A DNA stretch of 58,824 nucleotides, taken from contig JAEEMG010000103.1 of assembly GCA_016283095.1 (NCBI GenBank), positions 1 to 58,824 of the forward strand. Direction: 5' to 3'. Made by a program: the position numbers and the translations under genes. The notes beneath the pieces were generated by a model. It saw nothing but the letters and a program-made list of their open reading frames with translations. It was not told the DNA's origin and searched no databases. Shown piece by piece: positions 43,747-51,896 of this stretch. This stretch comes from Paludibacteraceae bacterium. GTDB lineage: Bacteria; Bacteroidota; Bacteroidia; Bacteroidales; Paludibacteraceae. How positions within the stretch are numbered: the stretch's first letter is position 1; every line of letters starts with the position of its first letter.

Positions 43747-44607
43747 ATGAGCAATAACAGTTTGGCATTATCAAAGAGCAGCACAACAGTTAAGAATATG
43801 ATTTACACTATTTTCACCACATTATTTCTATTCTTGACAAGTTCTCTCTATGCCTCTGATTCTGATTATATCCAGACATATAAACTTAAACCTGTAAATG
43901 AAGGAATACAAATCGGACTTGGCACAGCACTTAGCGGATCCGCTCTGATTTGCAATCAAATCCTACATTTAAAAAGAAACGAATACAACCCACAAGATTG
44001 GGATAAAAGCCGTCTTCCCAAGATTGACCTAATATTCATGAGGCCATACAACAAGAAGCTCCACATCGTCGGAACTGCCTCTCTAGGAGTAGCCATGGCA
44101 ACACCTTTTATTCTGACAACGGCACCGAGTAGTGAATGGGCAACCATCGGGACAATGTACGCTGAAACGATGCTTCTTACAAATGGCATACTACAATGGA
44201 CAAAGTTTCTTGTACATCGAGCACGTCCATACATGTATTTCGACGGATATTCACAAGCCAAAGTCGACGCAGGGGATTGGAACTGTTCTTTTCCATCCGG
44301 ACATACTGGGATGTCATTTTCTGGAGCAGCATTTACAACATCTGTTTTTTGTCACAGTTTTCCAAATTCGAAATGGAAAGCTGCAGTAGCAGGCTTTTCC
44401 TTTGGTATTGCCGCATTAACAGGAGGACTACGTATGGCAAGTGGAAACCATTTTTTCACTGACGTCCTCGCAGGAGCGACAATTGGCACCGCCTGTGGAT
44501 TTATAATTCCAGCTCTGCATCACCAAAAATCCAGATCAGAAAAAGATTTCGACATAACAACTGCAGACGCTATTCCACCCATAATCAGTTTCAACATAGG
44601 ATTCTGA
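43747..44607 (+). CDS. PAP2-family phosphatase, exported
   Basis: 286 residues from ATG 43747; ATG 43798 (MIYTIFTTLFLFLTSSLYAS) would put a signal peptide right at the N-terminus and is an equal candidate. An ATG at 43696 lies inside the fba terminator and is rejected. PAP2 motifs: KFLVHRARP, PSGHTGMSF, GGLRMASGNHFFTDV with the catalytic His residues. It probably removes phosphate from a lipid pyrophosphate such as undecaprenyl-PP or from a lipid A or phospholipid substrate on the periplasmic side. No promoter of its own recognised. Confidence 0.85.
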   Translation: MSNNSLALSKSSTTVKNMIYTIFTTLFLFLTSSLYASDSDYIQTYKLKPVNEGIQIGLGTALSGSALICNQILHLKRNEYNPQDWDKSRLPKIDLIFMRPYNKKLHIVGTASLGVAMATPFILTTAPSSEWATIGTMYAETMLLTNGILQWTKFLVHRARPYMYFDGYSQAKVDAGDWNCSFPSGHTGMSFSGAAFTTSVFCHSFPNSKWKAAVAGFSFGIAALTGGLRMASGNHFFTDVLAGATIGTACGFIIPALHHQKSRSEKDFDITTADAIPPIISFNIGF

Positions 44608-44694
44608 TTCTTTGTGTCTTCTGGTTCTTTACCATACACGACTGATATTACAAAAAAATAAAAACTTTGGATGTTTTCTCTTCACAACTAAAAC

Positions 44695-44731
44695 GAGGAT
44701 TGTTAAAGGAGTTTCACCCTTAACAATCCTC
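44695..44731 (-). terminator. Terminator of the DUF456 gene
   Basis: 12-bp stem GAGGATTGTTAA / TTAACAATCCTC; on the minus strand it is followed by GTTTTAG, a weak T run, 25 nt past the stop at 44756. Confidence 0.75.
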
Positions 44732-44755
44732 ATACTATATATCTTAAACTACCTC

Positions 44756-45265
44756 TTAATTTTTATTGAACATGTCCAATCCGAATGAGATCAGTCGCCA
44801 ACCACAATAAACACCCAAAGCGAACTTTACCGTCGTCGCCACAATAAACCCTATGAGATTGCCCATACCTGATTTTACCGCGACATCATTACTTTGACCT
44901 GCAATATACTCTCCGATAACAGCACCAAGGAACATACAAATAATCGTAGCTGTGCCTGGAGGCAAAGGTACAGGCAAAAACAAGCCTACCAATAGTCCGA
45001 CAATACTACCATAGACTCCCGCTTTCGTTCCTCCAAACTTTTTCGTCGTCCACATCGGCAGGAAGAAATCAACCGCAAAAGTAGCCGCAACCAATATAAA
45101 GATGACAAACAACTCCAAATTGGACATCTCCACGTCGCCACAAAAACGGGCGATCAGCATCGCTACAAGATACAAAGGAGTGCCAGGCAGTCCTGGAACC
45201 ACACTTCCGACAAGACCTGCAACAACCAAAATCAAACACACTATCAAAACCACACCAATCTCCAT
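44756..45265 (-). CDS. DUF456 family membrane protein
   Basis: 169 residues with four or five membrane segments. Recognised from VVPGLPGTPLYLVAMLIARF and the glycine-rich GSIVGLLVGLFLPVPLPPG and GAVIGEYIAG. Function of the family is unknown. Divergent from sufB. A -7-like CAACTTTG (complement of 45294-45301) precedes it. Confidence 0.87.
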   Translation of the reverse strand: MEIGVVLIVCLILVVAGLVGSVVPGLPGTPLYLVAMLIARFCGDVEMSNLELFVIFILVAATFAVDFFLPMWTTKKFGGTKAGVYGSIVGLLVGLFLPVPLPPGTATIICMFLGAVIGEYIAGQSNDVAVKSGMGNLIGFIVATTVKFALGVYCGWRLISFGLDMFNKN

Positions 45266-45346
45266 AAGCTCTTCTTTTTATTTGATTATAATGCAAAGTT
45301 GGCAAAAAATCATCGACTAACCCTAAAACTAACCCACTAATTTTAT

Positions 45347-45354
45347 TACTTTTG
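45347..45354 (+). promoter_or_regulatory. -7 box of the suf operon
   Basis: TACTTTTG, 22 nt before the sufB ATG at 45377. No -33 element at the usual spacing and no visible IscR-type palindrome. Confidence 0.58.
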
Positions 45355-45376
45355 CAAAAATATGTAAAACGACTCT

Positions 45377-46813
45377 ATGGATAATATAGTAGATAAAGTT
45401 ACTAACGAAGACTACAAGTACGGCTTTACCACCAATATTGAGACCGAAGTTATTCCCAAAGGTCTCAACGAGGACATAATCCGTCTTATCTCAAAAAAGA
45501 AAAACGAACCGGAATGGCTGCTTGAATTCAGACTAGAAGCCTTTCGTCATTGGCAAACACTTACGGTGCCAACATGGCCTCATCTTTCAATCCCAGAAAT
45601 TGACTTTCAAGACATTTATTACTACGCCGCTCCTAAAGCAGAAGTCGAAGGCAGTGAAAATAAGGAAATAGATCCTGAACTACTGAAAACATTCGACAAA
45701 CTCGGAATTCCTCTTCATGAGCAGAAAGCTCTAGCTGGAATGGCTGTAGACGCGGTGATGGACAGTGTATCTGTAAAGACGACCCAACAAGAGGCTCTTG
45801 CTGAACTTGGCATTATTTTCTGTTCAATCGGAGAAGCAGTCCACAACTATCCAGAATTAGTACGCAAATATCTTGGCTCTGTAGTCAGCCATACAGATAA
45901 TTTCTATGCGGCTCTCAATTCTGCCGTTTTCAGCGACGGAACATTTGTATATATTCCTAAGGGAGTGCGTTGTCCGATGGAACTTTCCACATATTTCCGA
46001 ATCAACGCAAAAGGTTCAGGTCAGTTTGAGCGCACTCTGATCGTTGTAGACGACGACAGCTACGTCTCATACCTTGAAGGATGCTCCGCTCCTATGCGTG
46101 ACGAGAACCAGCTTCATGCGGCAATCGTTGAACTTGTGGCAATGGAGCACTCTGAAATCAAATATTCGACGGTGCAGAACTGGTATCCAGGCGACAAAGA
46201 CGGCAAAGGTGGAATCTACAACTTTGTCACAAAACGTGCTTTGTGCAAAGGCAACGGTTCAAAAGTATCATGGACACAGGTGGAGACAGGTAGTGCAATC
46301 ACATGGAAATATCCAAGTTGTGTATTGCTTGGAGACAATTCAGTCGGAGAATTCTATTCTGTTGCTGTGACAAACAACTACCAACAGGCAGACACAGGAA
46401 CAAAGATGATACATATCGGTAAGAATACCCACTCTCATATTGTATCGAAGGGTATTTCTGCCGGACATAGTCAGAACAGCTACCGTGGTTTGGTGAAAGT
46501 GGTGGAAAATGCTTCAAACGCAAGAAACTTCTCTCAGTGTGACAGTCTTTTGCTTGGCGACAAATGTGGAGCCCACACATTCCCATACATGGAGGTAAGA
46601 AACGAGACTGCAATAGTTGAACACGAAGCCACAACATCAAAAATCAGTGAAGACCAAGTGTTCTACTGCAATCAGAGAGGAATTAAAACAGAAGACGCGA
46701 TCGCACTCATCGTAGGTGGATACGCAAAAGAGGTAATCAGCAAACTGCCGATGGAATTCGCAGTAGAAGCAAAAAATCTTTTGAGCATATCATTGGAAGG
46801 AAGCGTCGGATAA
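45377..46813 (+). CDS. sufB: Fe-S cluster assembly protein SufB
   Basis: 478 residues. Scaffold subunit of the SufBC2D complex on which Fe-S clusters form. Seen: [55 protein letters not shown], and near the C-terminus [19 protein letters not shown]. First gene of sufBCD; the next gene starts 21 nt later. Confidence 0.96.
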   Translation: MDNIVDKVTNEDYKYGFTTNIETEVIPKGLNEDIIRLISKKKNEPEWLLEFRLEAFRHWQTLTVPTWPHLSIPEIDFQDIYYYAAPKAEVEGSENKEIDPELLKTFDKLGIPLHEQKALAGMAVDAVMDSVSVKTTQQEALAELGIIFCSIGEAVHNYPELVRKYLGSVVSHTDNFYAALNSAVFSDGTFVYIPKGVRCPMELSTYFRINAKGSGQFERTLIVVDDDSYVSYLEGCSAPMRDENQLHAAIVELVAMEHSEIKYSTVQNWYPGDKDGKGGIYNFVTKRALCKGNGSKVSWTQVETGSAITWKYPSCVLLGDNSVGEFYSVAVTNNYQQADTGTKMIHIGKNTHSHIVSKGISAGHSQNSYRGLVKVVENASNARNFSQCDSLLLGDKCGAHTFPYMEVRNETAIVEHEATTSKISEDQVFYCNQRGIKTEDAIALIVGGYAKEVISKLPMEFAVEAKNLLSISLEGSVG

Positions 46814-46834
46814 TCAATAAAACAAAAAAGAACT

Positions 46835-47596
46835 ATGTTACTAGAAATAAAAAACTTACACGCTATAATCAAGAGCAACGGCAAAGAGATTCTAAAAGGT
46901 ATCGATTTGTCTATCAACGCAGGAGAAGTTCACGCCATCATGGGACCTAACGGTTCAGGCAAAAGCACATTGTCATCAGTGTTGGCAGGAAATCCAAGTT
47001 ACGAGGTCACTGAGGGAGAGGTGATCTTCAATGGCAAGAATCTTCTTGAACTTTCTCCAGAAGACAGAAGTCACGAAGGATTGTTCTTGAGTTTCCAGTA
47101 TCCAGTAGAAATTCCAGGAGTTAGCATGTCCAACTTCATGCGTGCAGCGATCAATGAACACCGCAAGTACAAAGGTCTTGAACCATTGTCTGCATCTGAT
47201 TTCTTGAAACTAATGCGTGAGAAGCAGGAATATGTCGAGTTGAACAACAAACTTGCAGGACGTTCAGTAAACGAAGGATTCTCAGGAGGAGAAAAGAAGC
47301 GTAATGAGATATTCCAGATGGCAATGTTGGAGCCAAAACTTTCTATCCTCGACGAGACAGACTCTGGTCTTGACATCGACGCACTACGTATCGTAGCAGG
47401 AGGTGTCAACAAATTGAAGAGCAGTGAGAACGCAAGCATCGTCATCACTCACTATCAGCGTCTGCTCGACTATATTGTGCCAGACTTCGTACACGTGCTT
47501 TACAAAGGAAAGATTGTAAAGAGCGCGGGAAAAGAGTTGGCTCTTGAACTTGAGGAGAAGGGTTACGACTGGATTAAAAAAGAGTTAGGAGAATAA
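46835..47596 (+). CDS. sufC: Fe-S cluster assembly ATPase SufC
   Basis: 253 residues. ABC-type ATPase of the SufBCD complex. Walker A GPNGSGKST (about 34-42), signature FSGGEKKR, Walker B with the family hallmark LDETDSGLDIDAL. Cytoplasmic, not a transporter. It is separated by only 3 nt from sufD. Confidence 0.96.
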   Translation: MLLEIKNLHAIIKSNGKEILKGIDLSINAGEVHAIMGPNGSGKSTLSSVLAGNPSYEVTEGEVIFNGKNLLELSPEDRSHEGLFLSFQYPVEIPGVSMSNFMRAAINEHRKYKGLEPLSASDFLKLMREKQEYVELNNKLAGRSVNEGFSGGEKKRNEIFQMAMLEPKLSILDETDSGLDIDALRIVAGGVNKLKSSENASIVITHYQRLLDYIVPDFVHVLYKGKIVKSAGKELALELEEKGYDWIKKELGE

Positions 47597-47599
47597 TCT

Positions 47600-48949
47600 A
47601 TGGTAGAAGAATCATACATAAACATCTACAATAAGCATAGAGAGCTGTTGCAGACAACATCTGCCACCCCACTCGATGCGATCCGTGATGAAGCATTTGA
47701 TGTGTTCTGCCGTATGGGATTCCCTACAGACGAGCAGGAACGTTACAAACGCAGCAATATATCAGACGTATTCGCCACTGAATATGGAATGAATATCCGT
47801 CGCGTTGAAATAGCCAGCACAAATGCACCATATAAATGCGATGTGCCAGGACTAAAAACACACAACTTCTATGTTGTGAACGACATTTTCGCAGAGGCTA
47901 TCGCGAAAGACGAAATAGCAGAATTGGCAAAATCTGGTGTAATTGCAGGTTCTCTCAGCACCGTCGCAAAAGAGCATCCTGAAATCATCAGTAAATATTA
48001 TGGCAAGATTGCACCTCACGCATCAGATGTGATGGTGGCATTCAATACAGCCTTCGCTCAAGACGGATTCGTGCTATTTGTACCAAAGAATGTACAGATA
48101 GAGCGTCCTATCCAGTTAATCAACATGATGCATGCCGACTTCGATCTATTGGCAACAAGCCGTAACCTCATCATTTTGGAGGAGAATGCATCCGCAAAAG
48201 TGATTATCTGCAACCACAGCGAATCTGGCCACAAATTTTTAGCAAACAGAGTGACTGAAGTAAGTTTGGCAGAAAACTCAAACTACAGCCACTACGAGTT
48301 ATCCGATTCAGAACGTCAGACCACAAACATCAGTTCGCTATATGTGGAGCAGGCGAAATCATCAGAGGCGAAAATCAACAACATAACATTACGCACAGGA
48401 TACTCCCGCAACAATATCCGCATCAACCTTAGCGGAGAGCATGCAGAGACAACATTGTGCGGAATCGCGATAGGTGATGAGCACGACCATATTGACAACG
48501 ACACATATATAAATCACAAAGTGTCGCACTGCAAAAGCACAGAGCTATTCAAATATGTCATGGACGACTGCTCATACGGCTCATTCGCAGGTCGTATACT
48601 TGTTGAAAAAAACGCACAAAAGACAGAGGCATACCAAAGCAACAAGAATATTTGTGCAAAGACAACAGCAAAGATGTACACAAAGCCGCAGCTTGAGATC
48701 TATGCTGACGACGTGAAATGTTCACATGGAGCGACGGTAGGTCAGATTGAAGATGAGGCTCTCTTCTATCTTCGTACACGAGGCATTTCAGAGAAAGAGG
48801 CAAGAATGTTGCTGCTTCTTGCGTTCACCAATGACATTGTGGAGAAGATCGACATTGAGGCGTTGAGAAATAGAATCAGAGTTCTGATCGAAAAACGTTT
48901 CCGTAGGGAGGCGCATAAATGTGCGACATGCAATTCATGTCACAATTAA
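47600..48949 (+). CDS. sufD: Fe-S cluster assembly protein SufD
   Basis: 449 residues. Paralogue of SufB that completes the scaffold. Seen: YKRSNISDVF near the N-terminus and CSHGATVGQIEDEALFYL, TRGISEKEARMLLL at the C-terminal core. It ends in a Cys-rich tail KCATCNSCHN whose role is unknown. The desulfurase sufS, usually next in this operon, is not here; a transporter-like membrane protein follows after 22 nt. Confidence 0.95.
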   Translation: MVEESYINIYNKHRELLQTTSATPLDAIRDEAFDVFCRMGFPTDEQERYKRSNISDVFATEYGMNIRRVEIASTNAPYKCDVPGLKTHNFYVVNDIFAEAIAKDEIAELAKSGVIAGSLSTVAKEHPEIISKYYGKIAPHASDVMVAFNTAFAQDGFVLFVPKNVQIERPIQLINMMHADFDLLATSRNLIILEENASAKVIICNHSESGHKFLANRVTEVSLAENSNYSHYELSDSERQTTNISSLYVEQAKSSEAKINNITLRTGYSRNNIRINLSGEHAETTLCGIAIGDEHDHIDNDTYINHKVSHCKSTELFKYVMDDCSYGSFAGRILVEKNAQKTEAYQSNKNICAKTTAKMYTKPQLEIYADDVKCSHGATVGQIEDEALFYLRTRGISEKEARMLLLLAFTNDIVEKIDIEALRNRIRVLIEKRFRREAHKCATCNSCHN

Positions 48950-48971
48950 CAATGCATAAAAACAAAGAGTC

Positions 48972-50207
48972 ATGGTGCTAAACTACATCTGGATAGGCTG
49001 TTTCATAATCGCATTCATCGTTGCCATCCTGCAATGCGTGATATTTCAGGATTACATGGTGTTTGAGCGAATCGTACGCAGCACATTCCACATGTCAGAG
49101 TTTGCCGTGATGAAGATTGCCCTTCCACTTGGAGGAGTGATGATTCTATGGCTTGGGTTGATGAATATTGGAGAGAAGGCAGGAGCCATAAATTTCTTGT
49201 CAAAGATAATCGGACCATTCTTCAACAAACTTTTTCCAGAAGTGCCCAAAGACCATCCCGTCAACGGGCAGCTTCTCATGAATTTCTCTGCCAACATGCT
49301 GGGGTTGGATAATGCAGCCACACCGCTAGGATTAAAGGCGATGAAAGGGTTGCAGGAACTTAATCCGAACAAAAAAGAGGCAAGCAACGCACAAATCATG
49401 TTTCTTGCGCTCAACACATCTGGATTGACACTCATACCGATCACAATTCTTGCACAAAGGAGTGTGCTCGGAGCCGCCGACCCGACAGACATATTCATTC
49501 CGCTGTTGCTGTCCACTTTCATTTCGACGGTAGCCGCGATCATCTACGTCGGAATCAAGCAACATCTAAATCTTCTGAACGAAGTGGTCATCAGTTGGTT
49601 GGTAGGAATCGGCATAGTCATCGGACTGATGATGTATGGATTCTCTCAGCTTAACCAGGAAGAGATGATCGTAACATCAAAAATTGTCAGCAACGCCCTA
49701 CTCTTCACAATCATCGTCACATTCTTAGCGGGTGCCGCCTATAAGAAGGTTAATGTATATGAATGTTTCATAGAGGGAGCCAAACAAGGATTTGAGACAA
49801 GTATCAAGGTAATGCCATATTTGGTCGGAATGTTGGTAGCGATCGGCGTGTTCAGAGCATCCGGAGCAATGGATTATCTGATGTACGGCTTAAAATGGCT
49901 GTGGAGTTGGACAAGCCTCAACACCGATTTTGTGGATGCATTGCCAGTGGCGATAATGAAACCATTGTCGGGAAGCGGAGCAAAAGCGATGATGGTGGAG
50001 ACAATGCAAACATTCGGCGTCGACAGTTTCACAGGAAAATTATCATGTCTGTTCCAAGGTGCGGCAGACACCACATTCTACATAGTGGCTCTATATTTCG
50101 GATCGGTCGGCATACGCAAGACAAGATATGCAGTCACAGCAGGACTTGTGGCGGACACTGTTGGAGCAATAGCCGCAATTTTCATTGCATATTACTTTTT
50201 TAGGTAA
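48972..50207 (+). CDS. SpmA-SpmB-like fused membrane protein (nucleoside recognition/Gate domains)
   Basis: 411 residues, about ten membrane segments. Two Gate-type halves joined: the first (about 45-200) contains LMNFSANMLGLDNAATPLGL and LALNTSGLTLIPITI as in SpmA, the second (about 235-410) contains YLVGMLVAIGVFRASGAMD and IMKPLSGSGAKAMMV as in SpmB. In Firmicutes these proteins act in spore maturation; in non-sporing Bacteroidales they are probably transporters of unknown substrate. Placed 22 nt after sufD, so likely co-transcribed. Confidence 0.88.
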   Translation: MVLNYIWIGCFIIAFIVAILQCVIFQDYMVFERIVRSTFHMSEFAVMKIALPLGGVMILWLGLMNIGEKAGAINFLSKIIGPFFNKLFPEVPKDHPVNGQLLMNFSANMLGLDNAATPLGLKAMKGLQELNPNKKEASNAQIMFLALNTSGLTLIPITILAQRSVLGAADPTDIFIPLLLSTFISTVAAIIYVGIKQHLNLLNEVVISWLVGIGIVIGLMMYGFSQLNQEEMIVTSKIVSNALLFTIIVTFLAGAAYKKVNVYECFIEGAKQGFETSIKVMPYLVGMLVAIGVFRASGAMDYLMYGLKWLWSWTSLNTDFVDALPVAIMKPLSGSGAKAMMVETMQTFGVDSFTGKLSCLFQGAADTTFYIVALYFGSVGIRKTRYAVTAGLVADTVGAIAAIFIAYYFFR

Positions 50208-50265
50208 ATTATTCTATTTTAAAGATATTTAAGACTTATTCAAGTGTATCCTATAGAATATATTT

Positions 50266-50273
50266 TAACTTTG
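50266..50273 (+). promoter_or_regulatory. -7 box of the FadL-like gene
   Basis: TAACTTTG, 36 nt before ATG 50310. It rules out the upstream in-frame ATG at 50244. Confidence 0.6.
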
Positions 50274-50309
50274 CATAAACAAAACATAACAAATAAAAAA
50301 CGGATAGTT

Positions 50310-51668
50310 ATGAAGATAGGATATTTTGGAATAGCATTGTGCGCTACTGCATTGTCAGCGACAATTGCAAATGCACAGGACATTAACGCATACAAAGTAC
50401 TTAACCTTAGTTTGGAAGACCCAACATTAGGATCAGCCCGATACGCAGGTATGGGTGGAGCCATGGGTGCTATCGGAGGTGTTTCAAGTGCTTTGAAAGA
50501 CAACGCTGCCAGCATTGCAGCAGGTACAAAATCAGATATTGGCATGACATTTGACCTTTATTCGAACAATGACGGTCAATGCTCATTTGCAGTGAGTGAC
50601 GCATCACTACTATTCAACATTGAGCACAATAGTAGTGGCTACGTATCGACGGCTCTTGCCATCACTTACAACCGCAACCGCACATTCGACAAAGACATGT
50701 TCCTAAAAGACAAAACATACAACTCAACCACAAACGACCATGAGGAAGGAGGAACAGATGCTGTCAACTTTGCATACGCCGGTAACATCAACAACCAGTT
50801 CTACTTTGGTGTGGCTGTAGGAATCACAGATCTACGCTTTGACAAAGATAATATCTACAAAGCCCCAGATCTTACAGGCGATTATGTTTCTAATGCAAAT
50901 TTCTCATCAAGATCGGAAGGTTCAGGTTGTAACTTCAATGTAGGTTTACTATATCAGCCATCTGATTTCATGCGTGTGGGTATTGGTCTACAGACCCCAA
51001 CTCTTTATAATATTGAGGAGGATTGGAAAGCTAAAGAGGACGGCATGGAAAATTCTTATGACGAGTACAGATACAAAATCCACACTCCTATGAAATTCTC
51101 AGCTCAATTGGGATTCATGATTGGAGACAGAGCCAATATCGGTATCGACTACTCTATGAGAAACTACACAAGGATGTGGGGAGAGTTTGCAAACTTGAAG
51201 ATGAGAATGCTTGAAGAGGACATCAAAGAGATCTGCAAAACTCAGCATACATTAAAAGTAGGTGCAGAAATCAACATCATTGACGGTTTGGATCTACGTG
51301 CTGGATACGCAGTTTGCACAGCCCCTATACGTGAAGTTCAAGAGTCATGCGACAAGCTAGCTGATTTAGGAGGTGCATACTCTGGCGATTACTGGGCTAA
51401 TGACGAAAACGGTGATTATTTCTACGGACCATTGTATTCGTTCACTTCACCTAAATTACGTCAGTACATCAGTGCTGGTTTTGGATACAGTGGAAGAGTC
51501 GCATATGTTGATTTCGCATACATCCGCAAACTAGCAACAGTGCAGTATATGCTACAGCAGCCATTCGACGAAGGAACAGCTAATCTTGTTTCCACATATG
51601 CGAACGAGTTGGGTGACCTAAAACACGGAAGCAACCATTTCATGCTTTCTTTCGGATTCCACTTCTAA
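50310..51668 (+). CDS. FadL/OMPP1-like outer-membrane transporter
   Basis: 452 residues from ATG 50310 (MKIGYFGIALCATALSATIANA, signal peptide about 1-22). The mature start (GSARYAGMGGAMGAIGGVSSALKDNAASIA) is the conserved hatch region of FadL/TodX proteins, followed by barrel strands up to the terminal Phe of FMLSFGFHF. Predicted to let hydrophobic compounds cross the outer membrane. Single gene with promoter and a strong terminator at 51696-51721. Confidence 0.9.
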   Translation: MKIGYFGIALCATALSATIANAQDINAYKVLNLSLEDPTLGSARYAGMGGAMGAIGGVSSALKDNAASIAAGTKSDIGMTFDLYSNNDGQCSFAVSDASLLFNIEHNSSGYVSTALAITYNRNRTFDKDMFLKDKTYNSTTNDHEEGGTDAVNFAYAGNINNQFYFGVAVGITDLRFDKDNIYKAPDLTGDYVSNANFSSRSEGSGCNFNVGLLYQPSDFMRVGIGLQTPTLYNIEEDWKAKEDGMENSYDEYRYKIHTPMKFSAQLGFMIGDRANIGIDYSMRNYTRMWGEFANLKMRMLEEDIKEICKTQHTLKVGAEINIIDGLDLRAGYAVCTAPIREVQESCDKLADLGGAYSGDYWANDENGDYFYGPLYSFTSPKLRQYISAGFGYSGRVAYVDFAYIRKLATVQYMLQQPFDEGTANLVSTYANELGDLKHGSNHFMLSFGFHF

Positions 51669-51695
51669 TGTAGAATTTTATTCTAAACATATTTC

Positions 51696-51721
51696 AGAGA
51701 CGTGATTTTCATCACGTCTCT
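51696..51721 (+). terminator. Terminator of the FadL-like gene
   Basis: Perfect 11-bp stem AGAGACGTGAT / ATCACGTCTCT with loop TTTC, then a T run. Confidence 0.94.
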
Positions 51722-51815
51722 TTTTTTACATTGTTCGACCGTCCACAAAATACATTCATTTTCACTTTTAACAATATTTAATATTAATGAAGAAAACAAC
51801 CTTTGGATTAATGTC

Positions 51816-51823
51816 TATATTTG
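51816..51823 (+). promoter_or_regulatory. -7 box of the RCC1-repeat gene
   Basis: TATATTTG, 73 nt before ATG 51897, so the upstream in-frame ATG at 51702 is not the start. Confidence 0.55.
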
Positions 51824-51896
51824 CAAAACAATATTTTACGAAACTTCAAGCAATGTTGTTGTATTTTTAAAACACTACATCAAAAGAATAAAATAT

